Assembly (NCBI RefSeq): GCF_900112245.1
Contig: NZ_FOYX01000004.1
Span: 150,884 to 214,883, forward strand
Direction: 5' to 3'
DNA length: 64,000 nucleotides
Origin: Maribacter stanieri
GTDB taxonomy: Bacteria > Bacteroidota > Bacteroidia > Flavobacteriales > Flavobacteriaceae
Under the pieces are notes generated by a model that searched no databases, was not told the origin of the DNA, and worked only from the letters and a program-made list of their open reading frames with translations. Shown here in pieces: positions 10,229 through 18,054 of this stretch. Each line of letters opens with the position of its first letter. Position 1 is the stretch's first letter. The position numbers and the translations under genes are program-made.

Positions 10229-12136
10229 ATGAGTAAGAACAGCGAATTTGATAATATCTCCTTTGATCTACCAAAGAATCAAAGCAACGTTATAAAAGTC
10301 ATTGGTGTAGGTGGTGGTGGTAGTAATGCCATAAATCACATGTTCCAAGCAGGTATTAATGGGGTTGATTTTGTAATCTGTAATACAGATTCTCAAGCTT
10401 TGGACAATAGTCCTGTGCCAAACAAAATACAACTAGGCATGTCATTAACAGAAGGTTTGGGTGCTGGTGCCAACCCTGAAGTTGGTGAACAGGCTGCCAT
10501 GGAAAGCATGGAAGAGATTAAAGGTATGTTGGATACAACTACCAAAATGATCTTTATTACTGCTGGTATGGGCGGGGGAACAGGAACTGGTGCTGCTCCC
10601 GTAATTGCCAAGTTTGCAAAAGAATTAGATGTTCTTACTGTAGGTATCGTTACTATGCCATTTCAATTCGAAGGTAAAATGCGAGTTGAACAAGCACAAC
10701 GAGGTATTGAAAAATTACGTAAAAATGTCGACTCGCTGATCGTCATTAATAACAATAAATTAAGAGAGGTTTACGGAAACCTTGGTTTTAAAGCTGGTTT
10801 CTCTAAAGCTGATGAAGTGTTGGCAACCGCTGCAAGAGGTATTGCAGAAGTTATTACACATCACTATACACAAAACATAGATTTACGTGATGCTAAAACG
10901 GTACTGTCTAACAGTGGTACTGCTATAATGGGTTCTGCTATTTCATCTGGTTCGGCAAGAGCAAATGAGGCTATCATGAAAGCGTTGGATTCTCCGTTAT
11001 TGAACGATAACAAAATTCAAGGTGCTAAAAACGTATTGTTATTAATCGTTTCTGGTGCTCAAGAAATTACTATTGATGAAATAGGAGAAATCAATGATCA
11101 TATCCAAATAGAAGCAGGTTACGGTGCTAACATTATTATGGGTGTTGGTGAAGATGAAAGCTTAGGAGAAGCTATTGCTGTAACGGTTATTGCAACTGGG
11201 TTCAATATTGAGCAACAAGATGATATCGTAAATACCGAATCAAAAAAAATTATTCATACTTTGGAAGAAGGGCAACGTGCAGAGGCAATGTTGTTATCTA
11301 ACACTAAAACGGTCCATACGTTAGAAATGGATGATGAGGAAGAGGAGGTAAAAGAAGTCAAACCCGTAAAAAAGTATGAGTTCGTTGAGGAAGAAGATTT
11401 CGATTTAATACCTACAACGAACTACATTAAGAATTTCAATGTTTTTTACGAGGAAGTATTAGCTGAAAATGTTTCTGAAGATGATTTTGTAATAGTAGAT
11501 AAGCCAACAACTTTAAGAGATATTGAGGTAGTAGAGCCAGAAGTATTACGAGTACAAGAAGAGGAAAGATTTACATCTAATTTCGATTCATCAAGAGATG
11601 AAGAGGAAAAAGAAAACGTAATCATGTTCGATTTACATGACGAAGTAAAGGATTTAGATGTAAACGATAGTATAGAGATAGTACCTGTACTTGAGTATAA
11701 CAAGAATGGTGAAAAAAGATATAGTCTTGATGATTACATGCAGTTAGAAAGTAAACTAACCGGTGCTAAATCTAAAGCAGAGGAGTTTGAGCCTAAAGTT
11801 ATTGAAGATGAATTAGTCTTCGAGAAAAAGACAGTAGCTCCAAAAAGAGAGTCGTACCCAGAGGAACAATTAGATCCAATGGAAACTCCTATCGAAGAGT
11901 TGTTAAGAGAAAGAGCGGATGAGCGTAGAAGAAAATTGAAAGACTTCAATTATAAATTCAAAAATAACGCGCCAACTAGTTACGATGAAAAGAAACCTGC
12001 TTACCAAAGACAGGGTGTTAATTTGAACGATAATCCAAGAGAGAAGAAAATTTCTAGAACCTCTTTAAGTGGTGATAGTAGCGACGATATTCAATTGCGT
12101 TCTAACAACTCTTTTTTACATGATAATGTAGACTAG
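10229..12136 (+). CDS. ftsZ: Cell division GTPase FtsZ with long C-terminal extension
   Basis: A tubulin-like GTPase that polymerises into the Z-ring. The GTP-binding core (about residues 15-330) carries the tubulin signature GGGTGTGAAP at residues 115-124. At 635 residues it is far longer than typical FtsZ (~380-400): residues ~335-560 are acidic and probably disordered, followed by a charged segment ('RERADERRRKLKDF'). The protein ends 'NNSFLHDNVD' and not in the classical D-I-P-x-F-L-R type peptide. Long tails are usual in Flavobacteriaceae, so this is not a fusion artefact. It is the last dcw gene; a terminator follows at once. Confidence 0.97.
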   Translation: MSKNSEFDNISFDLPKNQSNVIKVIGVGGGGSNAINHMFQAGINGVDFVICNTDSQALDNSPVPNKIQLGMSLTEGLGAGANPEVGEQAAMESMEEIKGMLDTTTKMIFITAGMGGGTGTGAAPVIAKFAKELDVLTVGIVTMPFQFEGKMRVEQAQRGIEKLRKNVDSLIVINNNKLREVYGNLGFKAGFSKADEVLATAARGIAEVITHHYTQNIDLRDAKTVLSNSGTAIMGSAISSGSARANEAIMKALDSPLLNDNKIQGAKNVLLLIVSGAQEITIDEIGEINDHIQIEAGYGANIIMGVGEDESLGEAIAVTVIATGFNIEQQDDIVNTESKKIIHTLEEGQRAEAMLLSNTKTVHTLEMDDEEEEVKEVKPVKKYEFVEEEDFDLIPTTNYIKNFNVFYEEVLAENVSEDDFVIVDKPTTLRDIEVVEPEVLRVQEEERFTSNFDSSRDEEEKENVIMFDLHDEVKDLDVNDSIEIVPVLEYNKNGEKRYSLDDYMQLESKLTGAKSKAEEFEPKVIEDELVFEKKTVAPKRESYPEEQLDPMETPIEELLRERADERRRKLKDFNYKFKNNAPTSYDEKKPAYQRQGVNLNDNPREKKISRTSLSGDSSDDIQLRSNNSFLHDNVD

Positions 12137-12158
12137 TAGTAGGCTCACAATAATTTAT

Positions 12159-12196
12159 AAACCCGAAAACTAACTTAGTTTTCGGGTTTTATTTTT
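12159..12196 (+). terminator. Rho-independent terminator after ftsZ
   Basis: A near-perfect inverted repeat (arms AAACCCGAAAACTAA and TTAGTTTTCGGGTTT) is followed by a T-rich run. It lies 22 bases after the ftsZ stop and closes the dcw operon. Confidence 0.9.
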
Positions 12197-12224
12197 TATC
12201 TTCGCTGATCAAAATATACAAGCA

Positions 12225-12668
12225 ATGGGTTTACAGCAAAGAGTAATGGAGCAGTTGAAATTAGCTATGAAAGCAAAGGATTCAGTAGCACTAGAATCGC
12301 TTAGAGCTATTAAATCTGCGCTATTGGTAGCAAGTACTAGTGGAGGTGGAGAAATCACTGAAGATGACGAAATACAGATAGTACAGAAATTAGTAAAACA
12401 AAGAAAAGATAGCGCTGCTATTTTTATAGAGCAAGGAAGACAAGATCTTGCTGATCCAGAAATGGCTCAAATCGCTGTTATAGAACAATTTTTACCAGAA
12501 CAACTTACTGAAGAAGAAGTAGAGAAAGTAGTGGTACAAACTATAGATTCTATCGGTGCTTCAGGGATGAAGGATATGGGTAAAGTTATGGGAATTGTTT
12601 CAAAAGAATTAGCAGGTCAAGCTGATGGTAAATTGATTTCTACAATTGTAAAAAAGAAATTGACATAA
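12225..12668 (+). CDS. GatB/YqeY domain-containing protein
   Basis: A 147-residue cytoplasmic protein of the YqeY family, related to the tRNA-binding tail domain of GatB. Typical stretches are seen: 'MKAKDSVALESLRAIKSAL' near the N-terminus, 'KLVKQRKDSAAIF' (~residue 53), and 'EQFLPEQLTEEEV' (~residue 84). The precise role is not established; a link with tRNA or amidotransferase function is inferred from the domain. The gene follows the ftsZ terminator, a common order in Flavobacteriaceae. A weak -7-like TATCTTCG at 12197-12204 just after the terminator could be its promoter. Confidence 0.92.
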   Translation: MGLQQRVMEQLKLAMKAKDSVALESLRAIKSALLVASTSGGGEITEDDEIQIVQKLVKQRKDSAAIFIEQGRQDLADPEMAQIAVIEQFLPEQLTEEEVEKVVVQTIDSIGASGMKDMGKVMGIVSKELAGQADGKLISTIVKKKLT

Positions 12669-12711
12669 GTTAAAAGTGTCAGGATAAGTTTTAGTTTTAA
12701 TAACTAGAAAT

Positions 12712-12785
12712 GGCCTCGTGGCGCAACTGAATAGCGCATCAGATTTCGGCTCTGAGGGTTGGGGGTTTGAATCCCTCCGGGGTCA
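12712..12785 (+). tRNA. tRNA-Arg, anticodon UCG
   Basis: All four arms fold. The acceptor stem GGCCTCG pairs with CGGGGTC, the D stem GCGC with GCGC, the anticodon stem TCAGA with TCTGA, and the T stem GGGGG with CCCTC. The discriminator is A and CCA is not encoded. The loop TTTCGGC places anticodon TCG at 12746-12748, which reads CGA-type arginine codons. Unusually, the D loop reads AACTGAATA (A at position 19) and the T loop TTTGAAT (T at position 56), so the usual G19-C56 tertiary pair appears as A19-U56. A terminator follows. Confidence 0.95.
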
Positions 12786-12794
12786 CAATTTAAT

Positions 12795-12836
12795 AAAAAC
12801 CTAATCAACAGTAATATAGTTGGTTAGGTTTTTTTA
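12795..12836 (+). terminator. Rho-independent terminator after tRNA-Arg
   Basis: An inverted repeat (AAAACCTAATCAAC / GTTGGTTAGGTTTT, with one G-T pair) runs into a T tract ten bases after the tRNA. Confidence 0.85.
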
Positions 12837-13007
12837 GTATTTCTAAATGTTATGTGTTGGTGCAATAAACGGTATGTTAAAGTATACTGATCATGTAAGT
12901 TTTGATAACTTTAAATGGCTGATTGCGTTTATTCGTAAAAACTATTATAATCTTCTAAATAAATTAAAAAAGAACTAATTGGTTAATCCTCTTCAATAAA
13001 AAATAAA

Positions 13008-13985
13008 TTATGAGGTAACCGTATTAGAAATAATATCTGATACAATCATTTTAGCATGTATTCTTGAGTTTTCTATGAACCATTTATGTGTTTCCATTCC
13101 GCCACAAATTACACCAGCTAAATACAAACCATCAATATTGGTTTCCATAGTATCCGGGTTATATTCAGGTAGTTTTTTAGCATCATTACTAATGTTGACA
13201 CCTAATTTCTCCAAGAAGTTAAAGTTGGGTTTATAACCTGTTAATGCCAGTACAAAATCGTTTTCAATTTCTACAACGTCATTTTCTGTATTCAAAGAAA
13301 TACTATTCTCAGTAATCGATTTAACCGTGGTGTTGTAATAAGCCTTTATGCTACCTTCTTCAATACGATTTACAATGTCTGGTCTAACCCAATATTTTAC
13401 ACGTTGCCCCACTTCAGAGCCTCTGATAATTAAAGATACGTCAGCTCCTTTTCGCCAACATTCAAGTGCTGCGTCAATTGCAGAATTACTTGCGCCTATA
13501 ACGGCAACTTTTTGACCTGAATAATAATGAGGGTTATCATAGTAATGAACAACCTTTTCTAAATCCTCACCAGGTACGTTAAGTAAATTAGGTAAATCGT
13601 AAAAACCGGTGGCAATTACAACTTGTTTAGAAATGTAGGTGTTCTTTTCAGAGACAACAGTAAATGTACCCTCATTCTTCTGAACGTTTTCTACTTTTTC
13701 AAATAGCTTAATATTTAGTTTGTTAGAGGTTACTATACGTCTGTAATATTCTAATGCCTCGTCTCTTTTTGGCTTTGCTTCTTTACTAATAAATGGAATT
13801 TCATCAATTTCTAGCTTCTCAGATGAAGAGAAAAATTGCATATTAGACGGATAATGAAAAAGTGAATTTACAATAGGTCCTTTCTCTAATATTACATAAG
13901 TAAGACCATTTTTCTTAGCTTCTAATCCGCATGCAATACCTATTGGTCCACCACCAACTATAACGATATCAAGTTCAGTTTTCAT
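13008..13985 (-). CDS. ypdA: YpdA-type bacillithiol disulfide reductase (FAD/NAD(P)-binding)
   Basis: A flavoprotein of 325 residues with an N-terminal FAD-binding loop 'IVGGGPIGIACGLEA' (residues ~9-23) and a second dinucleotide loop 'VIGASNSAIDAALE' (~residue 163). It lacks the CxxC pair of thioredoxin reductases. The profile matches YpdA/Bdr, which uses NADPH to recycle oxidised bacillithiol, the low-molecular-weight thiol of many Bacteroidota and Firmicutes. The start overlaps the rpe stop by four bases, so both are probably one transcript. The thiol assignment comes from family knowledge and is not visible directly. Confidence 0.88.
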   Translation of the reverse strand: MKTELDIVIVGGGPIGIACGLEAKKNGLTYVILEKGPIVNSLFHYPSNMQFFSSSEKLEIDEIPFISKEAKPKRDEALEYYRRIVTSNKLNIKLFEKVENVQKNEGTFTVVSEKNTYISKQVVIATGFYDLPNLLNVPGEDLEKVVHYYDNPHYYSGQKVAVIGASNSAIDAALECWRKGADVSLIIRGSEVGQRVKYWVRPDIVNRIEEGSIKAYYNTTVKSITENSISLNTENDVVEIENDFVLALTGYKPNFNFLEKLGVNISNDAKKLPEYNPDTMETNIDGLYLAGVICGGMETHKWFIENSRIHAKMIVSDIISNTVTS

Positions 13986-14632
13986 CCCTTTAATTCTTTT
14001 ATAGTTTTAACTGGATCAGCACTTTTAAATACAAAGCTTCCGGCAACTAAAATATCTGCGCCAGCATCCACTAACTTTTGAGAATTGGCAGTAGTTACTC
14101 CGCCATCAATTTCAATTAGGGCAGTAGATTTTTTTCTGTTGATTAAAGCCTTGGTAGCTCTTATTTTATCATAGGTGTTTTCAATGAATGATTGTCCGCC
14201 AAAACCAGGGTTTACGCTCATTATTAAAACCACATCAATGTCTTGAATAATATCTTCTAAAAGCATAATATTGGTGTGTGGGTTTAGTGCAACACCTGCT
14301 TTCATTCCTAAAGCTTTTATAGCCTGTATAGTTCTATGTAAATGTGTACAAGCTTCATAATGAACAGTTAATATATGAGCTCCAAGATTAGCGAATTCTT
14401 CTAGATAACGGTCAGGGTCCACAATCATTAAGTGCACGTCTAAAGGCTTGGTAGCACTCTTTTTAATAGCTTTTACCACAGGCATGCCATAAGAAATATT
14501 AGGAACGAAGACTCCGTCCATGATATCGATATGGTGATACTCCGCTTCGCTTGCATTTACCATTTCTACATCTCGCTGTAAATTTCCAAAATCAGCTGCT
14601 AATAGTGATGGTGCTATACTTGGCTTTTTCAT
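13982..14632 (-). CDS. rpe: Ribulose-phosphate 3-epimerase
   Basis: A metal-dependent TIM-barrel enzyme of 216 residues that interconverts ribulose 5-phosphate and xylulose 5-phosphate in the pentose phosphate pathway. The N-terminal 'PSIAPSLLAADFGNL', the metal-ligand segment 'HHIDIMDGVFVPN' (~residue 33), 'DVHLMI' (~residue 64) and 'SVNPGFGGQSF' (~residue 140) are the family signatures. It is first in a two-gene unit with ypdA. A -7-type element, TATTTTTG, lies 26-33 bases upstream of the start codon. Confidence 0.97.
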   Translation of the reverse strand: MKKPSIAPSLLAADFGNLQRDVEMVNASEAEYHHIDIMDGVFVPNISYGMPVVKAIKKSATKPLDVHLMIVDPDRYLEEFANLGAHILTVHYEACTHLHRTIQAIKALGMKAGVALNPHTNIMLLEDIIQDIDVVLIMSVNPGFGGQSFIENTYDKIRATKALINRKKSTALIEIDGGVTTANSQKLVDAGADILVAGSFVFKSADPVKTIKELKG

Positions 14633-14657
14633 TTTATAAAACGATTATTATTCAGTA

Positions 14658-14665
14658 CAAAAATA
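14658..14665 (-). promoter_or_regulatory. Candidate Bacteroidota promoter -7 element for rpe-ypdA
   Basis: On the minus strand this reads TATTTTTG, an exact match to the Bacteroidota -7 consensus TAnnTTTG, with the rpe start codon about 26 bases downstream. No clear -33 TTTG partner is seen. Confidence 0.5.
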
Positions 14666-14715
14666 CGGATTTGTAATTCGATGTGCTGTTGTTTTTCTTT
14701 TTGCTTTTACCTCAT

Positions 14716-17700
14716 TTAGTCAATTGTAGTACCACCGTTTTTAGATAAAATAGGGTTTATTTTAGATTTGTATTTTCCTAGTATGCTATACAATTTGTTT
14801 AATTCTACGTCTAACTCTGCGGAAAGTTCTTCAAAAACTTTGTAAGCTCCATTTGTTGGTTTTGCTTCACCAGATTCAACACTACGTCTTAGTGATGCTA
14901 ATCTATTATTTAGTTTTATAGGAAAATTTAAAGGGTCTTGCCCTGATTGATTTTTAACTTGATACAGTGCCTCTTCTACCTCTGATAATTCATTTAAAAA
15001 TGGAGTTACCGAATTATTGAAATCATTTGAATCTATGTTGTCTTTATTAGCCATTAAAGCCTTTTTTATCTCTCGAATTTTAATGACTGCTTCGTTGGCG
15101 GCAGAAGTTTTAGCCATTATTTTGTTTGATAAAGTAAATTGTTCATCTAAATCTTCTTTGGTAATTCCCTTTAAGTTTGGATCCATTTCAATATTAAAAG
15201 CATATACTTTCTCATAATCACCAGATTTCATTTTTACCTTGTAAGTACCTAACGGTGCTTTTGGACCACGAGCTGGTCTTGCGCTCCAAATAATCATTCC
15301 TTCAAAAGTGGTAGCTCCCGGGTATCTCATATCCCAAGTGAAATTATTAATTCCTTTGGCAGTGGTAGGTTTAGATGAGCCGCCTTTTAACCAATATGGG
15401 AGATTGGGGTCTACTTCGTACTTTGGTTTGCTACCCGTAAAAGTGTCTATTAGATTATCTTTTGCGTCATAAATTTCAAAAGTTATCGTGTCTTTCTGCT
15501 CTTTTAAATAATATTGAATAGAAGCATCGGTTAAACCTCTTAAGGCATTTGTAGGTTTAAAAAGTACGGCTTCTTGTTTCTCCATTTCTGGGGTAAATTG
15601 TCTTAAAGGTTGAATATCATCAAGTATCCAGAATCCTCTACCGTGCGTACCAAGAACAACATCGTTATCTTTTATAACTAAATCTCTAACAGGTGTATCT
15701 GGAAGTTTTAGTTGAAGGCTTTGCCATAATTCCCCATCGTTCATAGAAAAATAGACACCATGTTCTGTAGCTAGAAATAGTAAACCTTCACGAACAGGAT
15801 CTTCACGAACTGCTCTTGCAAAATGACCATCTTCAATACCGGATATTATTTTTGTCCAGGTTTTACCATAATCATGCGTTTTAAATACATAAGGTTGTCT
15901 GTCATCAACTTGATATCTATTTGCCGCTACGTATAAAGTACCAGGGTTGTGTAGCGATTCATCAATAATACTTACCCTAGAAAATTTAGGTAACTCTTTA
16001 GGGGTAATGTCTGCCCAGTTTTTACCACCATCTCTTGTGATATGTATTTTACCATCATCAGAACCTGCCCAAATAGTATTAATATCATGGTTTGATGGAG
16101 CCAACGCAAAAACGGTAGCATAAATTTCTGGTCCGTTCATATCCATGGTGATAATGCCACCTGTTTTACCCAAGGTTGATGGATCGGCATACGTTAAATC
16201 TGGACTTATCTTTTCCCAAGATTGTCCATCATCGGTTGTTTTCCAAATATGTTGAGAGCACGTATACATTACATTTGAATCTTGTGGCGCAAACATAATA
16301 GGGAATGTCCATTGCCAGCGCTCAGGTAATGCGCTTGCAGGTTCACCAGAGAAAAACCTAGGGTATACTTGAATATCTCTAGATTGACCGTTACTTCTGT
16401 CGTATCGTGTTAACAGCGCACCTTGGCTGCCTGCATAGAAAATATCTAGATTTTCAGGATGCTGGGTGATCCAACCACTTTCTCCGCCACCAACGGCATA
16501 CGCCCAGCCATCTCCTTGACCTCTAGCCTGCATATGACCCCAACCATCACTAGGTACTGCAATGGTACTATTGTCTTGTTGTGCACCCGCTACGTGATAA
16601 GGAACATCATTAGTTGTCATCACATGATACAGTTGTGTGGTAGTGTAATCTTCTTCTGTCCAAGACTTACCGCCATTAATACTTACAACACCACCCCCAT
16701 CATTGGAAGAAATCATACGATCTGGATTATTAGGGTCTATCCATAAATCATGATTGTCGCCATGTGGCACCTTAATTTTAGTGTCAAAAGTTTTTCCGCC
16801 ATCAGTAGATTTCCAAAAATCTACATTAAGTCCGTAAACTGTTTCTTTATCAATTGGATCGGCATAAATTCTAGAATAGTAAAAAGCACGTTGTCTTAAT
16901 TTACGCTCGTCATTAGTACGTTCCCAAGTTTTACCCGCATCGTCTGAACGAAAAACCCCGCCTTCGTTTGCTTCTACAACAGCCCAAACACGGTTAGAAT
17001 CTGCAGGTGAAACTGTAACTCCTATTTTTCCTAACGGTCCTTCTGGCATACCTGGGTTCTTGGATAAATCTGTCCAAGTTTCTCCGCCATCTGTAGATTT
17101 CCAAAGTTTGCAATCTGGTCCGCCGCCCCACATTTTCCATGCTTTTCTTTGAACTTGCCAAGTACTCGCATATAAAACCTGTGGGTTGTTTCTATCTATG
17201 ATTAAATCTACTGCACCTGCTTTATCACTTACAAACAATGTTTTTTTCCAATTTTTACCACCATCTGTACTTTTAAAAACACCGCGTTCTTCATTGTCTC
17301 CATAAGGGTGACCTAATGCAGCAACGTAAACAATATCTGGATTTGTTGGGTGAATTCTTATTCTTGAAACGGCTTGGGTTTCTTCAAGTCCTAAATGACT
17401 CCAGGTTTTACCGGCATCAGTAGATTTGTAAACTCCGTCCCCTTGAGTAATGCTACCTCGTAATTGTACTTCGCCCATACCAATATAGACAATGTCAGGA
17501 TTCGTTTCTGCTACAGCAACTGCGCCTACAGAAGAACTGGTAATCTGTCCGTCGGTAACAGCTTCCCATTCATTACCGCCATCGGTAGTTTTCCAGAGTC
17601 CGCCACCAGTTGCACCAAAATAATACTCATTAGGTCTGCTGGGACTACCTGCCGACCCTAAAGAACGACCGCCACGTACAGGTCCAATATTTCGCCATTC

Positions 17701-17832
17701 CAAGTTTTCATAGAAAGCTTTGTCAAGCGTTGCGTTGTCAACTTTATTTTTAGATGATTTTTTTTGAGCAAATGAAATGCTACAAAATGATAAGAAAAGA
17801 AAAATAAAAGCGTGTAAAAATTTTGAGTTCAT
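14716..17832 (-). CDS. Large secreted BNR/sortilin-like beta-propeller protein
   Basis: A 1038-residue protein with a classical signal peptide (residues 1-22, ending 'SISFAQ'). Residues ~45-720 contain about eleven Asp-box (BNR) motifs of the form S/T-x-D-x-G-x-T-W, for example KTTDGGNEW, KSTDAGKTW, KSTDGGKNW, RSDDAGKTW and ITRDGGKNW. These indicate one or two beta-propellers like those in VPS10/sortilin and sialidase-like proteins. The last ~300 residues form another domain with a helical, coiled-coil-prone end. No glycosidase catalytic residues can be assigned, so the substrate is unknown; 'glycosyl hydrolase' labels on relatives are unproven. The T9SS C-terminal sorting signal is not apparent. 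Confidence 0.85.
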   Translation of the reverse strand: MNSKFLHAFIFLFLSFCSISFAQKKSSKNKVDNATLDKAFYENLEWRNIGPVRGGRSLGSAGSPSRPNEYYFGATGGGLWKTTDGGNEWEAVTDGQITSSSVGAVAVAETNPDIVYIGMGEVQLRGSITQGDGVYKSTDAGKTWSHLGLEETQAVSRIRIHPTNPDIVYVAALGHPYGDNEERGVFKSTDGGKNWKKTLFVSDKAGAVDLIIDRNNPQVLYASTWQVQRKAWKMWGGGPDCKLWKSTDGGETWTDLSKNPGMPEGPLGKIGVTVSPADSNRVWAVVEANEGGVFRSDDAGKTWERTNDERKLRQRAFYYSRIYADPIDKETVYGLNVDFWKSTDGGKTFDTKIKVPHGDNHDLWIDPNNPDRMISSNDGGGVVSINGGKSWTEEDYTTTQLYHVMTTNDVPYHVAGAQQDNSTIAVPSDGWGHMQARGQGDGWAYAVGGGESGWITQHPENLDIFYAGSQGALLTRYDRSNGQSRDIQVYPRFFSGEPASALPERWQWTFPIMFAPQDSNVMYTCSQHIWKTTDDGQSWEKISPDLTYADPSTLGKTGGIITMDMNGPEIYATVFALAPSNHDINTIWAGSDDGKIHITRDGGKNWADITPKELPKFSRVSIIDESLHNPGTLYVAANRYQVDDRQPYVFKTHDYGKTWTKIISGIEDGHFARAVREDPVREGLLFLATEHGVYFSMNDGELWQSLQLKLPDTPVRDLVIKDNDVVLGTHGRGFWILDDIQPLRQFTPEMEKQEAVLFKPTNALRGLTDASIQYYLKEQKDTITFEIYDAKDNLIDTFTGSKPKYEVDPNLPYWLKGGSSKPTTAKGINNFTWDMRYPGATTFEGMIIWSARPARGPKAPLGTYKVKMKSGDYEKVYAFNIEMDPNLKGITKEDLDEQFTLSNKIMAKTSAANEAVIKIREIKKALMANKDNIDSNDFNNSVTPFLNELSEVEEALYQVKNQSGQDPLNFPIKLNNRLASLRRSVESGEAKPTNGAYKVFEELSAELDVELNKLYSILGKYKSKINPILSKNGGTTID

Positions 17833-18011
17833 CAGGTTGTTGTTTGGTAGGTGATTAGAAAAATATCAGTTTGAAATTAATAATTTAATCTGCCAATTGT
17901 AAATGATTAGACAATTTTAACTGCTGGATTTTAGGTTTAATATCATACTGGTAATTAGAGGTAAAGTAGGTAGTGATTATCCTAATATTAGATTCTAAAT
18001 TTGAAGAATTA

Positions 18012-18050
18012 ATAAAACCAAATCTCAACTTTTTTTGAGATTTGGTTTAG
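18012..18050 (-). terminator. Terminator downstream of the haem-binding lipoprotein gene
   Basis: An inverted repeat (AAACCAAATCTCAA / TTGAGATTTGGTTT, 6-base loop) lies just past the stop at 18055 and is followed on the minus strand by a T-rich stretch. Confidence 0.8.
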
Positions 18051-18054
18051 ATAT

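Noticed and set aside
12847..12978. A 43-codon plus-strand ORF after the tRNA-Arg terminator.
   Set aside because: The product ('MLCVGAINGM...') has no recognisable family, no promoter or ribosome-binding cue, and AT-rich composition typical of spacer.
16459..16746. Plus-strand ORFs opposite the BNR protein, and other frames opposite long genes (for example 4886-5197, 36096-36398, 34689-35117).
   Set aside because: They lie antisense within conserved genes and have no domain, signal or start context of their own.
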